From NCBI RefSeq assembly GCF_016820585.1, contig NZ_JADHDX010000003.1, forward strand, positions 62,001-126,000: DNA of 64,000 bases. Reading direction: 5' to 3'. Under the pieces are notes generated by a model. The model was not told the origin of the DNA. It saw only the letters and a program-made list of their open reading frames with translations, and did not search any database. This stretch comes from Arthrobacter beigongshangensis (GTDB lineage Bacteria; Bacillota; Bacilli; Bacillales_A; Planococcaceae). Below are positions 25,679-34,497 of the stretch, piece after piece (the stretch's first letter is position 1; each line of letters opens with the position of its first letter). Position numbers and translations under genes: made by a program.

Positions 25679-26799
25679 AAAAAAGAAACTTTTTTATACT
25701 ACTGCTCGTACTCTGCGTTAGCTTAGTCGGATGTACAGAAACAAAAATCCTTGAAAGGGTGAGCTTAGTTACTTTGATCGGTTATGACGTGGGAAAAGAG
25801 GAAAGCGTAGAAACGACAGCGGTTGTTCGCCAAGTGGGTACAGAATTACAAAGTAAAGTTGCAATTATAACTACTGAAAACTCAACAAGTCAAGGGACAC
25901 GAGCTAAGATTAACCTCAGGGCAGCTGAAAAATTAATGTCCGGACAATTGAGGGGGACCTTATTCGGAGAAGAGTTTGCCAAAGTTGGTATAGGCCATTA
26001 TATTGACACGCTTATGAAAAATCATACCATAAGTGAAGGGATGCTTTTGGCGGTAGTGGAGGGCGAGACGAGACCACTACTTGAATATCAATACCCAGAA
26101 ATCGATGAAATTGGTGAACATGTCTACAAGCTGTTAGATCAGAACATTAAAAGTGAGCAGGTGGTTTCATCTACGCTTCACGAAATCGCGTTTGATTATT
26201 ATTCCCGAGGCAGAGACATTGCCATGCCGATTATAAAAAGAGATGAAGAGCTTGTAGCCGTTTCTGGCATTGCTTTATTTAGGAAAGACAAAATGATAGG
26301 GAAACTTTCTGTTGAGGATAGTTTTTACGTAAAGCTAAGCCGAGATAACTATCAAAACGGGACACTTGAAATAAAAATTAAAGGGGATGATTTCCCCTCA
26401 AGCTTAGTAGATGGCACTCCAGAAGAAATTGTTTTAGTGTTTGATCCGATTAAAACGCAAAAAGATGTAAAGCTAGTCAATCCGACAACGCCCGAATTTG
26501 ATTTGAATTTCGTAGTACAGGCGAGGTTACTAGAAATAAAGCCGAGCATTGATACAACGAAACCCGAAAATCTTAAAAACTTTGAACAGGCAATTGGAAA
26601 GAACTTGGCGAATGAAATAGCGAGGGTAATTGCCTATTGTCAAGAGGTTGATTCGGATGTTTTTGGATATGGGGAATTTTACAGAAGCGCAGTACGTGAC
26701 TCAAAATTGACGGAAGAGAAATGGCATGAAATGTATAAGGAAATGAAAGTCAACGTCGATGTTGACTTTACTCTCCTTAGAAGTGGGGTCTTTGAATAA
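25675..26799 (+). CDS. Spore germinant receptor C subunit, lipoprotein
   Basis: The 374-residue GerAC-type protein has a lipobox (LVGC, Cys20) and the family's ERVSLVTLIGYDVG start and EGETRPLLEYQ region. C subunits are anchored to the outer face of the spore inner membrane by lipid and complete the receptor. The start overlaps the B-subunit stop by four bases. It ends the operon; downstream is a gene remnant on the other strand. Confidence 0.93.
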   Translation: MKKRNFFILLLVLCVSLVGCTETKILERVSLVTLIGYDVGKEESVETTAVVRQVGTELQSKVAIITTENSTSQGTRAKINLRAAEKLMSGQLRGTLFGEEFAKVGIGHYIDTLMKNHTISEGMLLAVVEGETRPLLEYQYPEIDEIGEHVYKLLDQNIKSEQVVSSTLHEIAFDYYSRGRDIAMPIIKRDEELVAVSGIALFRKDKMIGKLSVEDSFYVKLSRDNYQNGTLEIKIKGDDFPSSLVDGTPEEIVLVFDPIKTQKDVKLVNPTTPEFDLNFVVQARLLEIKPSIDTTKPENLKNFEQAIGKNLANEIARVIAYCQEVDSDVFGYGEFYRSAVRDSKLTEEKWHEMYKEMKVNVDVDFTLLRSGVFE

Positions 26800-26827
26800 C
26801 TACTGTACAGGGAAAGGCCACCTTTTA

Positions 26828-26977
26828 CTATTCCGTACGAGGTTTTGCAGGATTGCTTGTAGGTCGTGGAGTACCGGCTGTTTCAGATAATTTCATTAAG
26901 TAGTAACTTTCCTCCCGAGCTATATGATCAGCCATAAGGGCAGTAAAGGTTCCTAGTGCTTCTTTATTAAGTTCCAT
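26828..26977 (-). pseudogene. Truncated 3' end of a DUF2935-type gene
   Basis: Read on the minus strand these 49 codons give MELNKEALGTFTALMADHIA, then REESYYLMKLSETAG, and stop at TAG. This matches the C-terminus of DUF2935 proteins, which contain repeated four-helix units with His/Glu metal ligands. The rest of the gene is missing: directly upstream on this strand is the long repeat copy. I judge it a remnant. Confidence 0.65.
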
Positions 26978-27327
26978 TTCTCTTTAGTGGCGGGATGAAT
27001 GCCCGAAAAGCATTTTAATCAGAGAGAGTTCAAACTGACTATAGCTGACGCTTCGGTTTCAGTACAAATAGATTTGCTGATTAAGGAGGAATGAAGTTCA
27101 ATTCCTCCCTGTTAAGCCTCCGACGTACAGGACGTACTAGTGCCGACAATGCCACAGGACGTGGCGTTATTGTCGGCCGGCAGATGTTAGGGATTTTGAG
27201 GGGAGTGGGAAAGGAAACTTAAGTTTGCGACGTCTGCGGGTGTCTTAATTTCTTCAAAGTACGCAGAAATACGGCAAATCGAACCCTTCGCTGTTCGATT
27301 CACAATTACGCCGAGGCGCAATTTATT
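26974..27327 (+). repeat. Long copy of the structured repeat family (copy 2)
   Basis: It aligns with 1656-1950 but carries two extra segments: about 45 bases in the loop of its first hairpin (between TTAATCAG and CTGATTAA) and about 28 bases inside the GCCTCCG...CGGCGGATGT block. It ends in CAATTACGCCGAGGCGCAATT. It cuts off the DUF2935 remnant on its left and ends about 50 bases before cotJA. Confidence 0.8.
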
Positions 27328-27377
27328 TGAATCAAATGGGCGGTGCTGTCATAAGATAGCGCAAGGAGTGATTAAAT

Positions 27378-27596
27378 ATGGAACGTCCATTGTTCCGGGG
27401 GAGTTATAGACCTTACGTTTCACCGCTCGATCCTTGCCCACCTATACTGGTAAAGACTTTCGTTTTGCCACCACAAATTTTCATGAATTTTCAACCACCA
27501 GGACTACCGCAAAATTCACCTGAAGAAACACTACGTCAAGGTACACTTTGGCCCTCATTGGCAGATGGATTTTTTCGGGAAGAGGGGATTTCGTGA
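27378..27596 (+). CDS. cotJA: Spore coat-associated protein CotJA
   Basis: The 72-residue Pro-rich protein (RPYVSPLDPCPPILVKTFVLP, then PPQIFMNFQPPGLPQ) matches CotJA. In B. subtilis the cotJ operon is made in the mother cell under sigma-E and contributes to inner coat layers. A CATAAGAT box about 25 bases upstream is compatible with a sigma-E -10, but this is weak. CAAGGAG precedes the start. Its stop overlaps the GTG start of cotJB. Confidence 0.93.
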   Translation: MERPLFRGSYRPYVSPLDPCPPILVKTFVLPPQIFMNFQPPGLPQNSPEETLRQGTLWPSLADGFFREEGIS

Positions 27597-27859
27597 ATGC
27601 GTTTGAAGAAGAAAGAGAAATGATGCTACGCGTACAGCAAGCGGATTTTGTTGTTGTCGAGTTAACCTTGTATACGGATACGCATCCAGAGGACGCGGAG
27701 GCGCTTGGTCAGTGGCGTGAAGCGATTAAAGAAGCAGCCCATGTACGACGTCAATATGAAAAGAGGTATGGCCCCTTATCTCTACTCTCAGTTCCTACTG
27801 AACAAGCGATTGAACTTGGATGGCGCTGGAATTCAACACCGTGGCCATGGCAACGATGA
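27593..27859 (+). CDS. cotJB: Spore coat protein CotJB
   Basis: The 88-residue protein (EEEREMMLRVQQADFVVVEL, YTDTHPEDAEALGQW, ending GWRWNSTPWPWQR) matches CotJB. Start GTG 27593 overlaps the cotJA stop and follows AGAGGGG; a longer frame upstream lies within cotJA. It works with CotJA and CotJC in the spore coat. Confidence 0.93.
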   Translation: MNAFEEEREMMLRVQQADFVVVELTLYTDTHPEDAEALGQWREAIKEAAHVRRQYEKRYGPLSLLSVPTEQAIELGWRWNSTPWPWQR

Positions 27860-27874
27860 GGAGGGAGATACGTA

Positions 27875-28444
27875 ATGTGGGTTTATGAAAAAAAACTGTT
27901 GTATCCAGTTGAGGTGGGTACGTGCAATCCAAAGCTCGCGAAATATCTCATGGAACAATACGGGGGGGCAGACGGGGAACTGGCTGCCGCGCTCCGGTAT
28001 ATGAATCAGCGCTATACGGTCCCAAGTAAAGTTATCGGCGTACTAACAGACATTGCAACAGAAGAATTCTCTCATCTAGAAATGCTAGCGACAATGATTT
28101 ATAAATTAACGAAAGATGCAACGCCCGAACAGCTGGAAGAAGCAGGTCTTGGCGCACATTTCGTCAACCACGGTCATTCTCTTTTTTATGAAAATGCAGG
28201 TGGCGTACCCTTCACCGCAACGTATATTCAGGCGAAAGGTGATCCGATTGCTGATTTGTATGAAGATATCGCAGCCGAAGAAAAAGCGAGAGCGACATAC
28301 CAGTGGCTGATCGATATTTCAGACGATCCGTTAATCAATGATTCTCTAAGGTTTTTAAGAGAAAGGGAAAATATTCATTCACTGCGCTTTAGAGAATCAG
28401 TTGAACTATTAAAAGATGAGCGAGATCGAAAAAAGATATTTTAA
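27875..28444 (+). CDS. cotJC: Spore coat protein CotJC, manganese catalase family
   Basis: CotJC resembles the di-manganese catalases. The 189 residues contain candidate metal ligands: Glu in DGELAAALRYMNQRY, the EEFSHLEMLATMI helix with Glu and His, and the AAEEKARATYQWLI and ERENIHSLRF helices. It is shorter than full manganese catalases, as is normal for CotJC. GAGGAGGGAG precedes ATG 27875. Last gene of the operon. Confidence 0.95.
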   Translation: MWVYEKKLLYPVEVGTCNPKLAKYLMEQYGGADGELAAALRYMNQRYTVPSKVIGVLTDIATEEFSHLEMLATMIYKLTKDATPEQLEEAGLGAHFVNHGHSLFYENAGGVPFTATYIQAKGDPIADLYEDIAAEEKARATYQWLIDISDDPLINDSLRFLRERENIHSLRFRESVELLKDERDRKKIF

Positions 28445-28483
28445 TAGGTTATTCTATTTGTTCTTTGTTCAAAATAACTTCAT

Positions 28484-28523
28484 CAAATATCCCTCGAATT
28501 GAAAGCTAATCGAGGGATATTTG
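28484..28523. terminator. Hairpin between cotJC and the FNT channel gene
   Basis: CAAATATCCCTCGA and TCGAGGGATATTTG form a perfect 14-bp stem around a 12-base loop. It lacks a long T run but lies between two convergent genes. Confidence 0.7.
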
Positions 28524-28537
28524 CTCGTCCGCAAATT

Positions 28538-29320
28538 TTATGAAAGAATCTTGACTTGTTTGCTAGTATTGCTATACCAATAAGCTGCTCCAATGAATAG
28601 GGCACCCCCTATGATATTGCCGATAGTGACGGGTACTAAGTTTGCCGCCAACCCCATCATCGACACTGTTTCAGGGTGGGGAACCATTAGTGAAATAGAG
28701 AGTAGCGTCATGTTGGCAATACTATGCTCAAAACCAGAAGTGATGAAAGCAAATAAGCACCAGAAAATCATAATTAGTTTCGCTGTTTCATCTTTTAATT
28801 TGACAGAGCACCAGGCAGCTAAACAGACAAGAATATTACAAAGAATCCCACGGACAAACAACTCCATAAATGGCGTATTCATCTTACTGCTAGCCGTTGA
28901 TGTGATGAAATCTGCTGTCACACCAGAAGCTAGACCAGAATAAAAAAATAGCGCTGCAACGACAATGGAGCCCGCGAAGTTACCGATATAACTAAAGATC
29001 CATACTTTTACTGTGTCATATTTTGTTGTTTTTTTCATCAATGTTCCAATGGTCATGATCATGTTATTACTCGTAAAAAGATCTGCGCCCGCCATAAGAA
29101 CAAGACTAAGCGCAACCCCGAAAGCCATTCCCATAATAAGCTTTGTACCTGCAAAACCGGAAGCCCCGAGCATTCCGCCAATCGTATAAATGAGAATAAC
29201 CCCTAATCCAACGAAAAATCCTGCCATCATTGTCACAGTGAAATATCTAGCTTTACTCGAGTTCAATAAATTAATTTTTGAAACAGCCATATCACTAAAA
29301 GTCGCGATTGTTTCTTTCAT
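28538..29320 (-). CDS. Formate/nitrite transporter (FNT) family channel, probable nitrite transporter
   Basis: FNT proteins form pentameric channels for formate, nitrite or hydrosulfide. The 260-residue product has six membrane segments and the channel His in SGFEHSIANM near residue 200. I chose the ATG at 29318-29320 with GGAGGG 8 bases upstream; the frame extends upstream to 29407 without a ribosome site. A perfect TGTGA-N6-TCACA operator lies about 120 bases upstream and matches that of nirK, so a nitrite role (NirC-like) is the best guess, not proven. Confidence 0.88.
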   Translation of the reverse strand: MKETIATFSDMAVSKINLLNSSKARYFTVTMMAGFFVGLGVILIYTIGGMLGASGFAGTKLIMGMAFGVALSLVLMAGADLFTSNNMIMTIGTLMKKTTKYDTVKVWIFSYIGNFAGSIVVAALFFYSGLASGVTADFITSTASSKMNTPFMELFVRGILCNILVCLAAWCSVKLKDETAKLIMIFWCLFAFITSGFEHSIANMTLLSISLMVPHPETVSMMGLAANLVPVTIGNIIGGALFIGAAYWYSNTSKQVKILS

Positions 29321-29438
29321 CTCATTTCCCTCCGGCTTTTTATCTTCTAAGTTGTAATCAGGAATACTGGTGAATCGGCTAAAGCTGCCTTTGTTAGATC
29401 GCTTCATGTTATAAGGTGTGAAGAAGTCGTGAAAAGTT

Positions 29439-29454
29439 TGTGAAGACTTTCACA
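29439..29454 (-). promoter_or_regulatory. Crp/Fnr-type operator upstream of the FNT channel gene
   Basis: TGTGAAGACTTTCACA fits TGTGA-N6-TCACA exactly. A TTATAA box at 29409-29414 on the minus strand could be the -10, placing the operator near -44. Confidence 0.7.
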
Positions 29455-29500
29455 TGAGTAACGAAAAAAAAGAGCTGCTCCTGTTGTATTCTCCAAAATT

Positions 29501-29526
29501 ATAGCGCAATTATTAAATTGCGCTAT
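29501..29526. other. Perfect 11-bp hairpin
   Basis: ATAGCGCAATT and AATTGCGCTAT pair around a four-base loop. No T run follows, and its role is unknown. It lies between the FNT operator and the YusW-like gene. Confidence 0.5.
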
Positions 29527-29633
29527 CCCTAAATATTACAAATTAATGAACAGATTGCCGATAAAAAAGATACAAGGCATTCATTTACTAAAGAATCATC
29601 CTACTTCGCTGATTCTCCTTATGCATTCTATTT

Positions 29634-30086
29634 TCACTTCGTCATCATTAACTCTTTAGTATCATGACCTTTAAATGTTACTTTCAATTTCAATGTTTTA
29701 TAATCTAGTACCTCGAATGCTTCCGCGGCTTGTTTGATCAAATCTTCGTCGTCTGTATCAGCGGTCATCTCCATTTCCTGAAAGATTTCATCAAGCTTGT
29801 CCATTGCTTGGTCACCGTGAAAATAGGCATCCTCAATTTTATTCTCATACATCGCTTCAGTCTTATCAGGCTTTTCCTCGTAGTTAGCAATTACTGCTTC
29901 TTTCTTATCCTTCGTATCAATCGCAATATCAAAAGAAGTAAAGCCATATTGTTCACCTAGGGCTTGTTTTTCGTCTTCATCGGGCTTGTCCTTAACGACA
30001 TTCTCATCGCTACAAGCACCGATGATGAATTGGCAAGCTAGTAGGGTGATAAGCAGCTTCCTCCATTTTACTTTCAACTCGCTCAT
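29634..30086 (-). CDS. YusW-like lipoprotein
   Basis: The 150-residue product has a lipobox (IGAC, Cys25) and one YusW-type domain: FDIAIDTKDKKEAVIANYEE, YENKIEDAYFHGDQAMDKLD, and LKLKVTFKGHDTKELMM. It is strongly acidic. The family's function is not known; it is displayed on the outer membrane face. It is a single gene with no clear partner. Confidence 0.75.
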   Translation of the reverse strand: MSELKVKWRKLLITLLACQFIIGACSDENVVKDKPDEDEKQALGEQYGFTSFDIAIDTKDKKEAVIANYEEKPDKTEAMYENKIEDAYFHGDQAMDKLDEIFQEMEMTADTDDEDLIKQAAEAFEVLDYKTLKLKVTFKGHDTKELMMTK

Positions 30087-30290
30087 CCTTTCATCGAAAC
30101 TTATTAGTAACCTAACCGATGAACGAGGAAGTTATACACAAAAGAAATAAAGCACTAAGGGCTCTTCATTACGATTTTGGAATTCATTTAGAAACCACTT
30201 AAAAACTTCATATATGCCACTTATAATTTGAGAGATTATTGGCAATGTTAAAAGTTGGATGCCGATTTTAAATTCTAGTAAAATGGGGGA

Positions 30291-31253
30291 ATGAATTTGT
30301 CGATTAAACGCTTATCTTTTTGGGTGGCAATCATCACTTTCGGTTTAGTTGTATTCGGAGGATATGTGGCTTCATCGCAATCAGGGTTAGGCTGCGGACC
30401 AGAATGGCCTTTATGTAATGGAGAAGTGATTCCAACGTTGCAAGGGGAGACATTGATTGAATTTGCGCATCGAGTTATTGGTGCTTTTCTTGGTGTTCTG
30501 ACTATTATTCTATTTGTAAAAGTTGTCCGTGAAAGGACAAGTCCTGCAATCCGAAAGGCAGCTAACGGGATGGTGGCTTTGCTTGTTTTTCAACTAATAC
30601 TTGGTGCAATCATTGTATGGTTTCATCTTCCTACCTTTATTATTGCCAGTCATTTAATTATAGCGATGCTCTTTCTTGCTTGTGTGTTAGTCATATGGCG
30701 TCGGTCGGAAGGGGTGGTAGTTCATCGTGCGGTGCTTGGCAATGAGCAACAGAAGAAAATAAGTAGGCATATTAAAGTGTTAGTAGGGTTAGTCCTTGCT
30801 ATTCTTTTTGTAGGTGCTTATGTGAAGCATGATTTTATCGGGACGAGCTGTGGCTGGGCGACATGTGGTGACTCCGTTATACCAAGTACTGGTCCTGAAA
30901 TCGTTCAAACGACACATCGACTTTTAGGAATTATTTTAGCGGTTTATAGTGTGTTGTTAACGTATTGGTCCTTTGCAAAACGCTGGGGCGCACCATTACA
31001 GAAACGGTTTACAGCTGTATTAGTGATAGTTGCGCTTCAAGTTATATTGGGTGTTTTAACAATTGTGACAGCAATTGATATTGTCTGGGCAATGCTGCAT
31101 GTCGCTGTAGGAACATTGTTGTTTGCGATTATAACGGAGGCGTCTATTTATATGGCTGCTTTGGTGAAGGAGAAGGGGAGACTGGTTCCTTTTTCGACAA
31201 GACAGTTGTCGGTGAGAAATGGTAAGTCGGGTAGCTATTCTGGGCAACGGTGA
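30291..31253 (+). CDS. ctaA: Heme A synthase CtaA
   Basis: CtaA oxidises heme O to heme A for heme-copper enzymes. The 320-residue membrane protein has eight hydrophobic segments, the Cys35/Cys42 pair (GLGCGPEWPLCNG) of Bacillus-type CtaA, and conserved heme or substrate His in EFAHRVIG, ASHLIIA, QTTHRLLG and MLHVAVG. A second Cys pair (TSCGWATCGDS) lies in the C-terminal half. ATG 30291 is the start. No ctaB is adjacent. Whether the two clusters in this window use heme A is not known. Confidence 0.95.
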   Translation: MNLSIKRLSFWVAIITFGLVVFGGYVASSQSGLGCGPEWPLCNGEVIPTLQGETLIEFAHRVIGAFLGVLTIILFVKVVRERTSPAIRKAANGMVALLVFQLILGAIIVWFHLPTFIIASHLIIAMLFLACVLVIWRRSEGVVVHRAVLGNEQQKKISRHIKVLVGLVLAILFVGAYVKHDFIGTSCGWATCGDSVIPSTGPEIVQTTHRLLGIILAVYSVLLTYWSFAKRWGAPLQKRFTAVLVIVALQVILGVLTIVTAIDIVWAMLHVAVGTLLFAIITEASIYMAALVKEKGRLVPFSTRQLSVRNGKSGSYSGQR

Positions 31254-31278
31254 TAGATCTGAGAAACGCTGGGCATGT

Positions 31279-31662
31279 TTATAAATCAAGTCCAGCGTCA
31301 CTTATATTCCGCTCTAATTCTTCTTTCAGAATGACCGCGTGATTCTGAATAGGATCTTTGGCGGCGAATACAAGTGTTATGGGTGTTGTGCTGGCCAACT
31401 GTCGCAATTCTGATACTTTATTAGTTTTAACAGCATCTGTACGAAGCTCATTTACATACTTTTCTTGAAAGACTAGAAATTTGTCAGGATCATGATCAAA
31501 CCATTTTCGCAGTTCGCTACTAGGTGCAACATCCTTTGCCCAATCTGCTAAATGTGCATGTTCCTTTGAAATCCCACGTGGCCATAGCCTATCTATCAAC
31601 ACCCGATGACCATCTTCCGGTTTAAACGGCTCATAAATTCTTTTCAGCTGAAACCTTTCCAT
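31279..31662 (-). CDS. DUF488 family protein (YeaO-like)
   Basis: The 127-residue protein has DUF488 motifs: RVLIDRLWPRGISKE near 20-35, LADWAKDVAPSSELRKWFDHDP, and TLVFAAKDPIQNHAVILKEEL at the end. The biochemical function is not settled. It converges with ctaA; a stem CGCTGG/CCAGCG overlaps the end of the gene. Confidence 0.88.
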   Translation of the reverse strand: MERFQLKRIYEPFKPEDGHRVLIDRLWPRGISKEHAHLADWAKDVAPSSELRKWFDHDPDKFLVFQEKYVNELRTDAVKTNKVSELRQLASTTPITLVFAAKDPIQNHAVILKEELERNISDAGLDL

Positions 31663-31820
31663 ATAATCTGCCTCCCCTAGTTTGTCTACTACTAGTTTAC
31701 CTTTTTTCTAGTGAATTTAACACTTATTCATTGGGACGCAGCGACTTTTCATGTAGAATGTATAAGTCATCACTTTAAAGATGTAGGGTCTCAAAAAAAA
31801 TATTGGAGTGGAATATTTCT

Positions 31821-32366
31821 ATGAAAAGTAGCACAAATAAGCCGTTTAAAAAACGTAATTACAAACCATTTATCATTGCTCTATCGGTGATTTTAATTGG
31901 TGCAATTGGAGCATTATCAGGAATGCGGGGCGAGAAAAATTTCGAAGCATCCGATTTAGCGATTTTGCCGTTGATGAATGCTATTTTGAACAGCTTTACT
32001 TTTGTATTTTTACTATGTGCGTTAGTTGCGATTTTAAAGCGCAATGTAAAAGTGCATCAGGGCTTCATTTACGCAGCATTTACGACGACGTTTTTGTTCT
32101 TAATCACGTATGTTAGCTATCATTACTTGGCACCTTCGACGTCTTTTGGGGGAGAAGGCTTTCTGGCAGGATTCTATTATTTCATCCTCATTACTCATAT
32201 TGTTTTGGCGGCAGCCATCGTACCACTTGCGCTAACGAGCGTAGCACGTGCGTGGAATCAAGAAAATGCGCGTCATAAGAAAATCGCACGATGGACGATG
32301 CCGATATGGCTGTATGTTAGCTTTACAGGTGTGTTGGTCTATATTTTGATATCTCCTTATTATTGA
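31821..32366 (+). CDS. DUF420 membrane protein (YozB/CtaM-like)
   Basis: The 181-residue protein has five hydrophobic segments and the DUF420 pattern: LPLMNAILNSFTFVFLL, KRNVKVHQGFIYAAF, HIVLAAAIVPLAL and KKIARWTMPIWLYVS. CtaM of Staphylococcus aureus, in this family, is needed for maturation of a heme-copper terminal oxidase. ATG 31821 has GGAGTGG about 10 bases upstream; an earlier TTG at 31803 overlaps that site. It probably aids one of the heme-copper enzymes. Confidence 0.85.
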   Translation: MKSSTNKPFKKRNYKPFIIALSVILIGAIGALSGMRGEKNFEASDLAILPLMNAILNSFTFVFLLCALVAILKRNVKVHQGFIYAAFTTTFLFLITYVSYHYLAPSTSFGGEGFLAGFYYFILITHIVLAAAIVPLALTSVARAWNQENARHKKIARWTMPIWLYVSFTGVLVYILISPYY

Positions 32367-32381
32367 TGAGATTATTATAGG

Positions 32382-32428
32382 AAAAGGTGTCCAGCTGGTC
32401 GGGAAATCGACTAGTTGGACACCTTTTT
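32382..32428 (+). terminator. Terminator after the DUF420 gene
   Basis: AAAAGGTGTCCA and TGGACACCTTTT pair with an inner GTCG/CGAC stem, then T run. Confidence 0.88.
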
Positions 32429-32443
32429 GAGTTAATTAGTGCA

Positions 32444-32523
32444 TGGCGGTGATAAACAGGCCCAAGGCCGGTGATAACTCACCCCGTGCCGGTGATAAAC
32501 CTGTTCAAGGCGGTGATAAAACC
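32444..32523 (+). repeat. Four tandem 21-22 bp units with GGCGGTGATAA core
   Basis: The cores GGCGGTGATAA, GCCGGTGATAA, GCCGGTGATAA and GGCGGTGATAA are spaced by 21-22 bases with variable sequence between them. A related array lies at 34359-34477. It is intergenic. Confidence 0.75.
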
Positions 32524-32544
32524 ACTGTGACAGGGAAACAGCAA

Positions 32545-33261
32545 TTAAGGATTTGTCGACCACAATCCAGCCGATTTCACTAGAATACGTGGGTGCAATT
32601 TCAGCTGCATGACCATCACTTCAGCTAAATCTTCTGGTTGCATCACTTTATCAGGATTGCCATCCGTAAGATTACTTTCGACTGCTAGGTCAGTAGCGAC
32701 TGTACTTGGCGTTAATGCGCTGACGCGGATATTATGCTTTCTTACTTCGAGCATAAGGGATTCTGTCAGACCAAGAACACCGAATTTCGATGCGCTGTAT
32801 GCACTTGTAACAGGTGCGCCTTTTTGTCCAGCTGTTGATGAAATATTAATGATATCACCGGCTTGTCGCTCAATCATTTCAGGAAGCACAGCTCTTGTGA
32901 CATAGTACACGCCCATTAAGTTAACGTCGATAATATTTTTAAATTCCTCTGGAGATAGCTCAAGGAATTTACCGAACTTGCCGATTCCCGCATTGTTAAT
33001 CAAAATATCAATCGGGCCTAGTTCGGCTTTGACATGTTCAACTGCTGAGATGACAGATTCGTTATCCGATACATCGGCAGTCGCCATTGTGACGTTTACC
33101 CCATATTGACTAAGTTCTTTTGCTACTTCCTCAAGATGGGCAGCTGTTCTGCCTACAAGTCCTACATGGATACCTTCTTTAGCGAAAGCAATAGCCGTCG
33201 CACGACCAATACCTCTACCAGCTCCAGTGATTAACGCCGTTTTACCTGTTAGATTTTGCAT
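32545..33261 (-). CDS. Short-chain dehydrogenase/reductase, FabG-like
   Basis: The 238-residue enzyme has the NAD(P)-binding GAGRGIG motif near residue 14, NNAG near 89, catalytic Ser in INISSTAG near 140 and YSASKFG (Tyr/Lys) near 154. The closest style is 3-oxoacyl-ACP reductase homologs, such as the YqjQ/FabG-like group. No fatty-acid genes are nearby, so the substrate is unknown. GGAG lies just upstream of ATG 33261 on the minus strand. Confidence 0.9.
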   Translation of the reverse strand: MQNLTGKTALITGAGRGIGRATAIAFAKEGIHVGLVGRTAAHLEEVAKELSQYGVNVTMATADVSDNESVISAVEHVKAELGPIDILINNAGIGKFGKFLELSPEEFKNIIDVNLMGVYYVTRAVLPEMIERQAGDIINISSTAGQKGAPVTSAYSASKFGVLGLTESLMLEVRKHNIRVSALTPSTVATDLAVESNLTDGNPDKVMQPEDLAEVMVMQLKLHPRILVKSAGLWSTNP

Positions 33262-33389
33262 GTTTTTTGCTCCTTTGTCGATAAGTATTTACCTTGATAA
33301 GTATAGCAAATGGAATGACTGTGACCTATTGAAAGAACTTCGCAAAATGAACAAACTATTGCGGGATCTGGACTAGGCAGTGTACAATG

Positions 33390-33409
33390 TTTCCCTGATT
33401 TCAGGGAAA
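33390..33409. promoter_or_regulatory. Perfect 20-bp palindrome, possible operator
   Basis: TTTCCCTGATTTCAGGGAAA (with one central mismatch) lies 80 bases before the ABC ATPase gene. It may be an operator or hairpin. No regulator can be named. Confidence 0.35.
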
Positions 33410-33489
33410 TGTTGAAAAGCTTGATTGTTCAAATAACCCAAACAATGCTATTATCATAGTTATCTGATTATTCGAAGGGGATTTTAGCT

Positions 33490-34275
33490 ATGGAAAGTAT
33501 CGTTTCATTGAAAAATGTTTCATTACATAGAGGAAATAAGGAAATCGTTCGCGATATCAATTGGTCTATTCGACCAAATGAGCATTGGGGCATACTTGGT
33601 CTGAATGGTTCGGGGAAAACGTCTTTGCTCAATATTGTGTCGGGCTATCATTTTCCATCATTGGGTGAAGTGACTGTGCTAGGGAATCGATTTGGTCGAA
33701 CGAGTTTACCAGAGTTACGAAAAAAAATCGGCTTTGTTAGTAGTTCATTGGAGCGTTTTGCTGAGTTTTTTAATCGTGAAACGGTGGAGCGAGTAGTAGT
33801 TAGCGGTAAATTTGCGAGTTTTGGGATTTATGAGCAAGTGGTCCAAGAGGAATGGGACAAGGCAGATGCATTACTGGAAAGTTTGCGTTTGGCATTTTTG
33901 AAGGGCAAGCAGTACCATCAGTTGTCCGAGGGAGAGAAAAGGAGAGTACTCATTGCACGTTCTTTAATGAGTGATCCGAAAATGCTTATTTTGGATGAAC
34001 CGTGTTCGGGATTGGATGTTTTGTCGCGCGAACAATTTCTTGGAGTGATGGAAGAGGTCGTCAACAATGGCTGTCATATTATTTATGTCACACATCATAT
34101 TGAAGAGTTGGTGGAAGCCATGACGCATGTACTTCTATTGAAAGATGGAGAGATTGTGGCGGCTGGGCCGAAGCAAGACGTGTTGACGAATGATTATCTT
34201 TCGATAACCTATCAAGTTCCCGTCACAATTCGTTGGGAAGATGGGCGCCCCTGGCTTGCGATACATAAAGAATAA
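33490..34275 (+). CDS. ABC transporter ATP-binding protein (YlmA-like)
   Basis: The 261-residue protein is a single ABC ATPase: Walker A GLNGSGKTS near 36-44, signature QLSEGEKRRVLIARSL near 145, Walker B MLILDEPCSGLD and the switch VTHHIEEL. It lacks a permease neighbour, as is common for the YlmA group, whose function is unclear. A role in metal or anion import, or as a free-standing ATPase, is possible. A terminator follows. Confidence 0.85.
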   Translation: MESIVSLKNVSLHRGNKEIVRDINWSIRPNEHWGILGLNGSGKTSLLNIVSGYHFPSLGEVTVLGNRFGRTSLPELRKKIGFVSSSLERFAEFFNRETVERVVVSGKFASFGIYEQVVQEEWDKADALLESLRLAFLKGKQYHQLSEGEKRRVLIARSLMSDPKMLILDEPCSGLDVLSREQFLGVMEEVVNNGCHIIYVTHHIEELVEAMTHVLLLKDGEIVAAGPKQDVLTNDYLSITYQVPVTIRWEDGRPWLAIHKE

Positions 34276-34282
34276 GTTCACA

Positions 34283-34312
34283 GAAAAGTGCCGTCATTAG
34301 AAGCACTTTTTT
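34283..34312 (+). terminator. Terminator after the YlmA-like gene
   Basis: AAAAGTGC pairs with GCACTTTT, followed by T. Confidence 0.8.
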
Positions 34313-34358
34313 GTGTGGCTGGTATACAATTAGTATATAAGTCGAACATAATAAGGCT

Positions 34359-34477
34359 GATGGCGGTCATAAAGTCATTCATGCCGAGCATAACGGGGCT
34401 CAAGGCGGTCATAATCTCCTCTATGCCGAGCATAACACGGTCCATGGCGGTCATAACACGTCGTATGCCGGTCACAA
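34359..34477 (+). repeat. Tandem ~21-bp units with GGCGGTCATAA / GCCGAGCATAA cores
   Basis: Units alternate between GGCGGTCATAA and GCCGAGCATAAC with 21-22 base spacing, about six units. It is related to the array at 32444-32523 and lies directly before the SLC13 gene, where it creates a spurious open extension (MAVIKSFMPSITG repeated style). Confidence 0.75.
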
Positions 34478-34497
34478 ATAGAAAGGACTCGAGTCCA

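Noticed and set aside
32444-34477. CRISPR-like spacing of short repeats
   Set aside because: Units are about 21 bases with 10-12 base cores that vary, far from CRISPR repeat-spacer sizes, and no cas genes are present.
34288-34497. N-terminal extension of the SLC13 permease
   Set aside because: It translates the tandem 21-bp array into MPSITG-like repeats and lacks a ribosome site; TTG 34498 fits the family start better.
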